Positions 53,601-60,819 of a stretch of 64,000 nt of DNA are shown piece after piece. The DNA lies in contig NZ_QEKI01000005.1 in assembly GCF_003096355.1 (NCBI RefSeq), forward strand, positions 282,919 to 346,918. The letters are read 5' to 3'. Below the pieces are notes generated by a model. It was not told the origin of the DNA, made no database searches, and saw only the letters and a list, made by a program, of their open reading frames with translations. This DNA comes from Pontibacter virosus. Its GTDB lineage: Bacteria > Bacteroidota > Bacteroidia > Cytophagales > Hymenobacteraceae. Numbering within the stretch: the first letter of the stretch is position 1; every line of letters starts with the position of its first letter. A program made the position numbers and the translations under genes.

Positions 53601-54708
53601 TTTTCTTGACCACACCTCTAAACGAGGCCGCCACACTGCCAATTTCGTCGGTGCTGTCAATGTCGATCAGCACGTCGGTAGCACCCAGCCGAATGCGGTC
53701 GGCAGCGTTTTTGAGTTTGGCAAGTGAGCTGGAGATCAGGCTGATGATGTAGTACGACAGGAAGCCAACCAACAGCAGGATTGCCGCCAGGCTGGCAAAC
53801 AGTATCTGCAGGTAGCGTTCTTTGCTCTTGCTCTCGGCTTCTACTCCTACTCTGATCTGGTCTATCAGGGCCACCTCGGCCGTACGCAGGGCCTCAATGT
53901 TGTTAGTGAAAAGGGTATAGACCTTGAGAGGCTGAAATCTGTTCAAGTCAGTCTCGGCATTCTCCTGAAACGTCTTCAATATGGCGTCGCCGCGTTTGTA
54001 CTCGTCCGACACCACGATCTGCTGCACCACGTTCACGGCATCTTTTTCGCCATAGCGGTAAAAATCCCCCAGAGCGGCGGTATGTGCGGCATACTGTGCC
54101 ATCAGCTGCGCATAGTCCTGGTACGAAAAGATCCCTTCCTGCAAGGATTTCATAAGCAGGCTGCGCATACGGGCCAGGTGTATTTTTGCCTCCGATAAAC
54201 TCTTGAAGCTGATCAGCTGCTTGCTTATTTCGGCATTGTTGATGCCAATGGCGCTGGCGTCCATGCGGTTGAGCATGCTGAAAATAAAATCTGAAGAATA
54301 GCGTCGGAAGTCCTCCGGGTCAAGTTTGCCCTTATCGAGGTCGCTACGGTATTTTTTTAGGTCCTGCAGCATGCTAATGGCAGGGAAGTTGCGGTTGTTC
54401 TCGCTCAGGAAATTAGTTAACTCCAAACCGGCTGCATCCGTCAGTCCACGTTGGGCACGCGCATCGAGCATAAAAGCAGAGTCGCCGGCAGAGGCTGCCA
54501 GGATACGGGCCCTTTCCCGCTGGAAGGAATGAACCAGATCGGATATCTTTTCGGACTCGTTTAACTGCACCACCTCATTTTGCAGCTTCTCGTGGTCTTC
54601 GAGCTCGCGCTGCACGGTGGTAGCCACAAAATAAACAAGCGGAAAAAGGAGCAGTGCCAGCAGGAGGAGGAGTTTATCCCTGATCTTCAGGTTACGGATA
54701 ATGTTCAT
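50647..54708 (-). CDS. Large hybrid sensor kinase: NIT-like/HAMP/GAF/HisKA/HATPase/three REC
   Basis: 1353 residues. Membrane segments at about 13-31 and 305-327 enclose a helical periplasmic domain with FQRERARILAAS, the signature of nitrate/nitrite-sensing NIT domains. HAMP (about 328-385), GAF (about 435-575), a Glu/Leu-rich coiled coil (about 580-665), HisKA with SHELRTPLNS, HATPase with DTGIGI and GTGLGL, then three receivers follow. Each receiver has its phospho-Asp (LLDIQLP, ILDLNLP, LMDVMMP). It is the first gene of an operon with cheR, cheB and a REC-kinase. The coiled coil is a possible methylation target. Ligand specificity is inferred only. Confidence 0.94.
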   Translation of the reverse strand: MNIIRNLKIRDKLLLLLALLLFPLVYFVATTVQRELEDHEKLQNEVVQLNESEKISDLVHSFQRERARILAASAGDSAFMLDARAQRGLTDAAGLELTNFLSENNRNFPAISMLQDLKKYRSDLDKGKLDPEDFRRYSSDFIFSMLNRMDASAIGINNAEISKQLISFKSLSEAKIHLARMRSLLMKSLQEGIFSYQDYAQLMAQYAAHTAALGDFYRYGEKDAVNVVQQIVVSDEYKRGDAILKTFQENAETDLNRFQPLKVYTLFTNNIEALRTAEVALIDQIRVGVEAESKSKERYLQILFASLAAILLLVGFLSYYIISLISSSLAKLKNAADRIRLGATDVLIDIDSTDEIGSVAASFRGVVKKTVMLSEVTKAIGEGRYDMDVEPQSEADTLSLSIRTMKDNLHTYTTENANRNWVLTGVAELSNLIGGESTLDNVSKHALSYLCNYTDSEAGVLYLHNSKGKLEPAASYGLQKNKAQLPVFEVGTGTVGQTVQERKVKVLEGVQEEYLRIRTGLSDIEPATVIIMPLYFGNTIVGALELASRTPYTEVQRRLLDSASERISVLIHTLKAHLQTQELLYETQNQAEELETQQEELRQLNAELKASEEELRVNQEELQEKNAELEEKAQLLEEQYEALGAKNKALEDAREAIELKIQQVETVSKYKSDFLANMSHELRTPLNSILILSRLLADNAENTLSTKQIDHAHIIHKSGNDLLRLINEILDLSKIESGMVKLETEELKLSDISMRPMFRELAAKKQINFKERHLPGAFDSIVTDRFRLEQILKNFIGNAIKFTDEGGEVEFKVYPVTERPAFKSELLRESQDVVAFAVRDTGIGIAQDKQEVVFEAFQQADTSTTRKYGGTGLGLTISKELASLLGGELMLESEPGKGSTFTLYLPRVPFGKANGAAIPEKRQASAYTPSIAQPAAMAGPSSAQQKSQSMGQVFLNMEREDKKDICVLIVEDDKGFSDILADFAKAKNFRVHQAFTGRDGLRMAMEHKPDAMLLDIQLPDMTGWDVLKKVREDKNLRNINVHVMSAYDKEVIGEHAENEEYLPKPVTLEMLNKAFGSIVNKSGVSIENILIVEDNEIENKAVAELLLAHGLKSTSAYSAEEAEKVLAKQKVDCIILDLNLPGMKGYDWMKRIKSQTKLGDIPIIIYSGKDLSEDEETKLKEFANTIIIKNEYSYLRLLDEVQLFLHKVNQKLPPGNELKMKLHVPEEVLRGKKILVVDDDVRNIYSLSSLLELHGMQVVAAYDGKEALEKLDTETGIDMVLMDVMMPEMDGIEATKRIRADLRFKQLPIISLTAKAMKEDREKCIEAGASDYIPKPVDTDKLLTLMRVWLYEA

Positions 54709-54860
54709 CGAGTATGCGTAGGGTTAAGCAAGGGTGAATAAGAACCTGTTGAAAAGGCAAGTTAGGAAAACATAGTGAATTTTGGGCTCGGCTTGATAAA
54801 AAGCACAGGTTACTTATACCTGGGCTCAGCAGGATATGGAAGTGTTGTCAGGTGTCGGCC

Positions 54861-55385
54861 TTACCCCGGGAAATTGCCGGCATCTTTCAGTGTGTTAGGG
54901 GTGTTGGATCTTAGCGAAGGTATAACCGTTATCTCACCAGTCGATTCCAGAATCATCGCATCAATTCCCGACAGGTCTTCCTGGCCTCCGTTGCGTGCGG
55001 CAGAATTGATTTCCTCGATCGTAACACGTTCCCTTTTAAGCGCATCTTTCAGGAGTTCACCCTTGTAGAGCAGTAGCGTAGGCTGACTGGTTATAATCTG
55101 CTTGACTTGCTTGATGCGCACCGAAAGCCAGGTGATGAGGTACTGCAGGAAGATCAGTACGAAAAATGAGGTGACACCGTCGGCCAGCGCCACGCTTTTA
55201 TTGAGCGAAAGCGAAGCCAACACAGAGCCTAAGGCTATTGTTACGATAAAGTCAAAGGCATTCATTTTGGAGAGCGTCCGTTTGCCAGAGGCTCTCAACA
55301 AAAAGATCATGGCAATATACCCCATGATCGTGACGGAGAAAGTTCTGATGATGCTTTCCCAACTATCAAAGAAGATGTTTTCCAT
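54861..55385 (-). CDS. DUF421 membrane protein (YetF/YcaP type)
   Basis: 174 residues with three membrane segments in the first 90 residues (TFSVTIMGYIAMIFLL, FIVTIALGSVLASLSL, TSFFVLIFLQYLITWL) and a cytosolic DUF421 domain with LLLYKGELLKDALKRERVTIEEI and MILESTGEITVI. Function of the family is unsettled; it has been tied to envelope or spore properties in Bacillus. Single gene. Confidence 0.88.
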   Translation of the reverse strand: MENIFFDSWESIIRTFSVTIMGYIAMIFLLRASGKRTLSKMNAFDFIVTIALGSVLASLSLNKSVALADGVTSFFVLIFLQYLITWLSVRIKQVKQIITSQPTLLLYKGELLKDALKRERVTIEEINSAARNGGQEDLSGIDAMILESTGEITVIPSLRSNTPNTLKDAGNFPG

Positions 55386-55474
55386 AAGGCGCGAGTTCCT
55401 GCAGTTCAGGTATACGCCCTCTTTTACTGGATTGTGCTGTTGCGGTTACGGGAGAGCGGGAAATAGGAAGGCTG

Positions 55475-55873
55475 CTACCTGCTTCGTTTGATCATAAAGC
55501 CATTTTCCACTTTATCAAATCCAACTTTCGGGTAATAGTCCATGGCTGCCGGAGCCGAGAGCAATAGTAGCATGGTCTGGTCGCCTATTGTCTCTTTTGT
55601 CAGCGCGATCAGTTTCCTCCCGATTCCATCTTTCTGATATTCCTTCCGAACGGCAAGGTCTGACAGGTAGCAGGCATAACAGAAGTCGGTGAGTGAGCGG
55701 GCTATACCTACCAACTGCTCTCCATCCCAAGCTGACACGATCAAATTAGAATTGGCATACATCCTGGCAATGCGCTCGCGGTCTGCAGTCGGGCGGTTTA
55801 TACCTGAACTGTTGTACAGGTCGATTATTAGCTGTGTGTCTGGGGTCAGGTCTGATCGGTAGGAGATGTTCAC
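55475..55873 (-). CDS. GNAT-family acetyltransferase
   Basis: 132 residues, start GTG at 55873. Motif A is RKEYQKDGIGRKLIALTKE with the acetyl-CoA loop; the C-terminus DYYPKVGFDKVENGF is the usual GNAT end. It belongs to small YjcF/YitI-like GNATs of unknown substrate. The next two genes to the right also lack ATG starts. Confidence 0.82.
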   Translation of the reverse strand: MNISYRSDLTPDTQLIIDLYNSSGINRPTADRERIARMYANSNLIVSAWDGEQLVGIARSLTDFCYACYLSDLAVRKEYQKDGIGRKLIALTKETIGDQTMLLLLSAPAAMDYYPKVGFDKVENGFMIKRSR

Positions 55874-55914
55874 AGGGAGGGTTAGTAAATACTTGTTTGG
55901 AGCTTGTTTTCAGT

Positions 55915-56817
55915 CTAACAGCATTGTAAGCTAAACCAAGACTTATCGAAGTTCTGATTCAGTAAGTCGTCCTTCTTTATCCAAAAGTAAAGCCTTCCTA
56001 CATCTCCCCACATCATTCCATTTTCTTCGTTGCTATCAATTTGTAAAAGAAGTCGCCAGTTTTTTGCGTTCGGTTCCAGTTCCTTTGCTCTTGGATCGTT
56101 GTAACCGGAAGGGTCACCACAATAAAGCCCGTTTGTTACAAGTTCGCACTCTAATTCCATATCATTTTGAATGTTGTCAGAGTAGCCTAAAAGTTTATTT
56201 AAGTTTCCGTCATCATACACTTCTTCCCAAAATTTGTCGTCCTCTTCCTCCTCAAAATCACCATATACTTCGTGGCCGTAAGAAGGCAAACTGATTTCAG
56301 ATTTGATTTCTACTGAGCAAGGTTTAAAACAGGAGTATGCTGGCAAATCGCTAGGGAAATCATTTCTCCGTAATTCAAACAAATCGCCATTCCAGTAAAT
56401 TACCTTGAATTTATTTTTGTCTTTATAGTCAAAACCCCAGGCTTCTTGTTCTGCTGAATAGAAGAAGTACAGCATTCCTGACTTTGGCAATAAACCGTCT
56501 TTATCAAACTTCGAAACCTCTGTAAGATTTATTTGAGCGATAAAGGAAAGTGGTTTTGTGATTGTCTCTTGCTTTTTGCTGCTGAAAATCAAAAACTTTT
56601 TTTCTGTTGTCTCAATCGTGTTAGTTTCTGTTACCCAGGTAATTCCCTTTGGCAAGTCAGGTTTACCACCAATTTTAGTTTGTCCTATCCCTATATCACT
56701 ATCGTCAGCTTCTGTTTGATAAAGTCTGATAGTGTTTCTCAACGCTGGTTGCAAGCTATCAAAATACTTTCCAAGCCCGCTTGCATTAAGTCTTCGTTTC
56801 AGTTCTTCTATGTTCAC
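55915..56817 (-). CDS. DUF1963 (YwqG-like) protein
   Basis: 300 residues, start GTG at 56817, no membrane segment. Blocks IGIGQTKIGGKPDLPKGITWV, LSFIAQINLTEV and MLYFFYSAEQEAWGFDY match DUF1963/YwqG, and a late block LLLQIDSNEENGMMWGDVGRLYFWI completes the family. YwqG relatives have been found near polymorphic-toxin immunity genes, so an immunity role is possible but no toxin gene is adjacent. The gene is richer in A and T than its surroundings and has no octamer. Confidence 0.85.
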   Translation of the reverse strand: MNIEELKRRLNASGLGKYFDSLQPALRNTIRLYQTEADDSDIGIGQTKIGGKPDLPKGITWVTETNTIETTEKKFLIFSSKKQETITKPLSFIAQINLTEVSKFDKDGLLPKSGMLYFFYSAEQEAWGFDYKDKNKFKVIYWNGDLFELRRNDFPSDLPAYSCFKPCSVEIKSEISLPSYGHEVYGDFEEEEDDKFWEEVYDDGNLNKLLGYSDNIQNDMELECELVTNGLYCGDPSGYNDPRAKELEPNAKNWRLLLQIDSNEENGMMWGDVGRLYFWIKKDDLLNQNFDKSWFSLQCC

Positions 56818-56914
56818 TTCTGGTAGCTTTAAAATGATTCTTAACGGCTTTGCTATAAGATGGCGAAGCTACCTTATAGATTTGGTTGACATTTGTAATT
56901 TTTCTCGCTCTTTA

Positions 56915-57499
56915 TTAATGGGCTCTGAAGCGCTCCCATTTAAAGTCGCTATTTTTCTTAACTAAAGATGTTTTATCAATCTGAAGAGCTTCATTGCTTA
57001 GAGTATCTACTAGTGACGCTTTAATGGTTAAGTCAAATTCATCACAGCCGTTCAGCGCGAACTGAGGTGAAATGGTATAGCTTAAATCCCTATACTTTGA
57101 GTTTAATGGGAGCTCAGTATAGCTTTCTTCAATTCTTGTTTCATCTGAAAAGAATTCATCTACTTCAGGGTCATACTTAGACACCCTTATATAGAAGATT
57201 CTGTCAATGTTGCTTTTGTTCGAGGTGCAGTCACATTCAACATCCAAATCCTTTACAATGTAGTTTTCACTACTACTTTGTTGAAACTTAATTTCTAAAA
57301 TCAACCGATTAAGAACTTCTGGAATCAAGGATACTTTACCATCCAATGTCTGAGACTTGAGGATTGTTATATCTGATTTGTTTGATTCCGCTTCAACATA
57401 ATTATCTTGAAATGTCGGGAAACCAACTATAAAACCAAACAGGATGAAAAACACTAAGCTCCCAATAAAGCTGAGAAATACAATCAGAAGCTTTTTCAA
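56915..57499 (-). CDS. Hypothetical membrane-anchored protein, AT-rich
   Basis: 194 residues, start TTG at 57499. One N-terminal membrane segment (LLIVFLSFIGSLVFFILFGFIVGF) is followed by a periplasmic or surface domain of alternating polar strands with the dicysteine ECDCTSN and another Cys (NGCDEFD). I recognise no family. Like the DUF1963 gene it is AT-rich and lacks the octamer, so it may have been acquired together with it. Confidence 0.7.
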   Translation of the reverse strand: MKKLLIVFLSFIGSLVFFILFGFIVGFPTFQDNYVEAESNKSDITILKSQTLDGKVSLIPEVLNRLILEIKFQQSSSENYIVKDLDVECDCTSNKSNIDRIFYIRVSKYDPEVDEFFSDETRIEESYTELPLNSKYRDLSYTISPQFALNGCDEFDLTIKASLVDTLSNEALQIDKTSLVKKNSDFKWERFRAH

Positions 57500-57580
57500 T
57501 ATTTATTATGTTTATTTATGTCAACTACCTCACAAGCGTGAACATACGGTTATTGGCACTATATCAAAAGGGTTCTTTCC

Positions 57581-57949
57581 CTAATCCTCCCGCTCCAGCA
57601 CGATCAGATTAGCCGAAGCTTTATTTAGAGCAATCGGGATGTTATTAAGCACCGCTGTGCGGATCAGCGTTTGGATGTCGTGCTCGTGGCCGTGCGGGGT
57701 TTCTACGTCGATAAAGAAAATCACTTTCTGGATCTGCCCTTGGAGCAGGCGTGCGGCCAGCAGAATGTCACCACCGCTGGGGCCGTGTCCGAAAGGCTCG
57801 ATGTTCATGTCGAGCAGTTCGTTGATCAGTTTGGAGGTATTGGTGGTGCCAACCAGTTTGTATTGGCTTAGGGCTTGCTGGTTTTCTTTTACCCAGTTCA
57901 GCAGTTCGGTTTTTTTGTTGTTGTGGGCAATGAGTGCAATCGTTGTCAT
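57581..57949 (-). CDS. mgsA: Methylglyoxal synthase
   Basis: 122 residues. It has IALIAHNNKKTELLNWV, TTNTSKLINELL, the phosphate-binding and catalytic GPSGGDI (Asp is the catalytic base), FFIDVETPHGHEHDIQTLIRTA and IPIALNKASANLI, all signatures of MgsA. It converts dihydroxyacetone phosphate to methylglyoxal and phosphate in the cytosol, a bypass of glycolysis at phosphate limitation. The domain is short but complete. Single gene. Confidence 0.93.
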   Translation of the reverse strand: MTTIALIAHNNKKTELLNWVKENQQALSQYKLVGTTNTSKLINELLDMNIEPFGHGPSGGDILLAARLLQGQIQKVIFFIDVETPHGHEHDIQTLIRTAVLNNIPIALNKASANLIVLERED

Positions 57950-58098
57950 AAATTTCAGGTATAGGGTATAAGCGCAACACTGTTACTTGGATGTCGCGCA
58001 AGTGAAGATAGCGCTTTTCCTATTAATAGTTGATATCCGGAAGTTTGAAAGATTGTCGGTTTGCGGTAGCAACAGCGATAATACGATGGCAATGCACA

Positions 58099-58136
58099 TA
58101 AAAAAAGCGCTGCCAGTAGCTACCGACGACGCTTTT
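58099..58136 (-). terminator. Probable terminator of the threonine synthase gene
   Basis: On the minus strand AAAAGCG (58130-58136) pairs with CGCTTTT (58103-58109) and is followed by a seven-T run. The outer stem is short but the inner sequence has a GTAGCTAC palindrome. Confidence 0.55.
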
Positions 58137-58201
58137 GATAACAGCCTCGGTGGAAAGGCTGCGGAATATTAAGATTGTGTAAAAGGGTACTACTATTTGA
58201 A

Positions 58202-59416
58202 TTAGCTACCGATTGAATCTGGCTGATAGCCGCTCAGGTTCTCCATGTATTTCTGCCCTGAGCCGGTGTTGAGCAGCAAGATCTCTTCATCGTACTGAAT
58301 GAAGCCGGTGTCCAGCAGCTTGCGGGCCGCCATCCAAACGGCCGCTCCCTCCGGCGCTACAAACAGTCCCTCGTTGGTGCCCAGTTCTTTCAAACCCGTG
58401 ATCATGTCCTGTTCCGTAATGCTGATGGCCGTACCGCCGGATTCCTGTAGCGTCTGCAGCATCAGTTGCTCACCCAGCGGACGAGGTACCGCCAGTCCGT
58501 TGGCGATGGTCGGTTTGCCCACGTAGTTTTGGGCGTTGGCTTGTCTTCCGTAGAAAGTCTCTACAAGCGGACGACAATTTTCGGCCTGTACCGCTACCAT
58601 GCGGGGCAGCTTTATGTTTTCTGGCAGCCAGCCTATCTGTTTCATTTCCTTGAAGGCTTTCCAGATACCTATGAGTCCGGTGCCGCCGCCGGCAGGGTAT
58701 AGGATCACGTCCGGCAGTTGCCAGCTGCCCTGTTCGGCAATTTCATAGCCCATGGTTTTTTTGCCTTCGAGGCGGTAGGGCTCCTTCAGCGTCGACACGT
58801 CCAGCAGTTCGCCTTTGCTGTTGAGTTCCTTCACTTTAGCAGCGCAATCGTTGATCAGACCATCCACGAGCACCACCTCAGCGCCATACCAGTAGCACTC
58901 GCCCCGGAAAGCCTTTGGCGTATGGCGGGGCATCACTACGGTGGCGCGCATACCTGCCTTGGCACAATAAGCGGCCATCGCCACCCCGGCATTGCCAGCC
59001 GTAGGTATAATGCAACCCTCCACGCCATGCTCTTTGGCTTTGGAAATGGCCATGCTTAGTCCGCGTGCCTTAAACGAGCCGGTAGGGTTCTGTCCTTCGT
59101 CCTTGAGCAGCAAATTCTGAAGCTCGTACTTCCGGGCCAGGTTCTTCAGTTCCAGAATAGGGGTATAGCCCTCTCCCAGACTCACGATGTTTTCTTTGTC
59201 CAGCACAGGCAGCAGCTCCAGGTAGCGCCACATGGTGCCTTCCCGGGTGAGCAGCGCCTCTTTTTCAGGCATCACCTTAGGGGCATAACCAGCCAGAAGC
59301 GGAAGTTGGCAGCAGGCCGAAACCGTCTGTTTTTCAAAAGGGGAATAAGATGTGCCACACTTAGAGCAGGAAAGCGTACTCAGGTGGCTAATAAGAGGTT
59401 GAATTGTGGTTTTCAT
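58202..59416 (-). CDS. thrC: Threonine synthase
   Basis: About 404 residues from ATG at 59416. A zinc-ribbon-like N-terminus (LSCSKCGTSYSPFE, then ACC) precedes the PLP fold II domain: SLGEGYTPIL, the PLP lysine in NPTGSFKARG, TAGNAGVAMAAYCAKAG and PAGGGTGLIG (phosphate cup). This is the class II type that converts O-phosphohomoserine to threonine. It lies 62 bases downstream of the LysR gene on the same strand; other threonine genes are not adjacent, so a related PLP lyase activity remains possible. Confidence 0.88.
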   Translation of the reverse strand: MKTTIQPLISHLSTLSCSKCGTSYSPFEKQTVSACCQLPLLAGYAPKVMPEKEALLTREGTMWRYLELLPVLDKENIVSLGEGYTPILELKNLARKYELQNLLLKDEGQNPTGSFKARGLSMAISKAKEHGVEGCIIPTAGNAGVAMAAYCAKAGMRATVVMPRHTPKAFRGECYWYGAEVVLVDGLINDCAAKVKELNSKGELLDVSTLKEPYRLEGKKTMGYEIAEQGSWQLPDVILYPAGGGTGLIGIWKAFKEMKQIGWLPENIKLPRMVAVQAENCRPLVETFYGRQANAQNYVGKPTIANGLAVPRPLGEQLMLQTLQESGGTAISITEQDMITGLKELGTNEGLFVAPEGAAVWMAARKLLDTGFIQYDEEILLLNTGSGQKYMENLSGYQPDSIGS

Positions 59417-59478
59417 ATCAGTATCTACGGCAAATTGCAACCGTGATATGACCAAACAAAATAGCTAAAAGGAATAGC

Positions 59479-60384
59479 CTATTCCATTTTGGAATAGTAA
59501 CGCTTGGTAAACTGAATGAAATTCTTGTAAGGGAAATTGTTCTCGGTGCCTTTGCGCTGGATGAAGTTGAAGCTCCGTTTGATGGTAAGTCCGTTGATCG
59601 GCACCTGCACCAGTTCACCTGACTGCAGTTCTTTGATGACAGCCTGTCGGGGTAGGAAGGAGAGGCAGGTATCCACCCGCACAAAGTTTTTGAGGGCCTC
59701 TGTACCGCCCAGTCTTATTTTGATTGGCAGCTCATTCAGTTTCACCTGTTGTTGCTCCAGCGCCATTTCAAGCACTGCCAAGGTACCCGACCCACGTTCA
59801 CGCAGCGCCAGCGGAATCTCGTACAGGTCATGGATCTCAAGTTGCTGCTTTTTGAGCGGATTGCGGGAAGAGCATACCGCGATCACCTCGTCCGTCAGGA
59901 AAGGGGTATAGGTTACGTTGCTCACCTTGTTTATGCCCTCCACAATGCCCAGGTCTATTTCGTGGTCGAGCAAGGCTTTGAGGATGTTCTCGCTGTTGCG
60001 GTTCTTGAGGTCGAGCTGCACATTTGGGTTCTTCTGCAGGTAAGCTGAAAGCACGGGCGGCAGGATGTAGAGCGAGATGGTGGTGCTGGCCCCTAACACC
60101 ATGTTCACTTGCGGGGAGAAATTTTCGCTCAGTTGCTTAAAATCCTGGAATAGCTCGTGCTGCAGCTGCTTGGCGGACAGCAGTTTGTCGTACAGCAGCC
60201 TGCCGGCGGGCGTGAGCACCACGCTGTTGCCGAGTCGCTCAAACAGGCCGGTTTTATAGAACTCCTCCAGCGCTTTGATGTGCTTGCTGATGGCAGACTG
60301 GCTGATAAAGAGCGTCTGGCTGGCTTTGGTAAAGCTCAGCAGCCGCGCCACTTCCATAAAAATCTCGTGCCTGTGAGATAGCAT
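59479..60384 (-). CDS. LysR-type transcriptional regulator
   Basis: 301 residues. The winged helix-turn-helix is HEIFMEVARLLSFTKASQTLFISQSAISKHIKALEEF-like (about 5-65), followed by a linker helix and a periplasmic-binding-like effector domain (NMVLGASTTISLYILPPVLSAYL). It resembles the CysL/CysB-like group. The threonine synthase gene follows on the same strand, which is unusual since LysR genes are commonly divergent from their target. Confidence 0.93.
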   Translation of the reverse strand: MLSHRHEIFMEVARLLSFTKASQTLFISQSAISKHIKALEEFYKTGLFERLGNSVVLTPAGRLLYDKLLSAKQLQHELFQDFKQLSENFSPQVNMVLGASTTISLYILPPVLSAYLQKNPNVQLDLKNRNSENILKALLDHEIDLGIVEGINKVSNVTYTPFLTDEVIAVCSSRNPLKKQQLEIHDLYEIPLALRERGSGTLAVLEMALEQQQVKLNELPIKIRLGGTEALKNFVRVDTCLSFLPRQAVIKELQSGELVQVPINGLTIKRSFNFIQRKGTENNFPYKNFIQFTKRYYSKME

Positions 60385-60437
60385 ACCTGTCGAAATGTGT
60401 TCCTGCCAATATAACGAAATGCCTCGTTGTTTGGTAG

Positions 60438-60449
60438 CAGGTATACCTG
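60438..60449. repeat. Perfect palindrome of the octamer (CAGGTATACCTG)
   Basis: Two octamers overlap head to head to form a 12-base perfect palindrome between the LysR gene and the small gene at 60458. It could bind a dimeric protein. Confidence 0.6.
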
Positions 60450-60457
60450 AAAGGGCA

Positions 60458-60706
60458 TTATTGCTGCTGTGCCGTGATCTGATTGACTAACTCTTCGTCG
60501 GGTATAGCCTCCAGCCAGTCTTTGGGCAGTTGCAGCCGTACTGTCTGGGCGCCGCCGCTCGGGGTGCAGACCACCGTCACATCGCCGTTTGTGTCTTCGG
60601 TCAGTTCGGCGGCCTTGTCGGCGTTTTCTTTTGAAAGGGTGCCATAGGTCTGAACGCAGGTCCAGGTGGTGTTTTCGCTGTCGGTTACTTCTCGTTGTGT
60701 CATCAT
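60458..60706 (-). CDS. Small hypothetical protein
   Basis: 82 residues, start ATG at 60706 (a second ATG follows immediately). Two Cys (TWTCVQTYG and VVCTPSGG), a Thr/Asp-rich middle and a Gln-rich C-terminus (VNQITAQQQ). No signal peptide. GDVTVVCTPSGGAQTVRLQLPKDW could form a small beta-sheet. I recognise no family. It has codon use like its neighbours and a clear start, so it is probably real. Confidence 0.6.
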   Translation of the reverse strand: MMTQREVTDSENTTWTCVQTYGTLSKENADKAAELTEDTNGDVTVVCTPSGGAQTVRLQLPKDWLEAIPDEELVNQITAQQQ

Positions 60707-60757
60707 TTGTGTTTTAAGGTATACCCTATACTCGTTTTGGCCACAGAAGATGCCTTT

Positions 60758-60803
60758 TTAAAGAGAAAGTCCCGGCCTGATTTAATCAGATCGGGACTTT
60801 CTC
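60758..60803 (-). terminator. Intrinsic terminator of the glycosidase gene
   Basis: GAGAAAGTCCCG (60763-60774) pairs exactly with 60792-60803. On the minus strand the stem is followed by TTTAAAAAGG. It lies 16 bases after the stop at 60820. Confidence 0.75.
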
Positions 60804-60819
60804 GAAGTACTCCTAAAAT

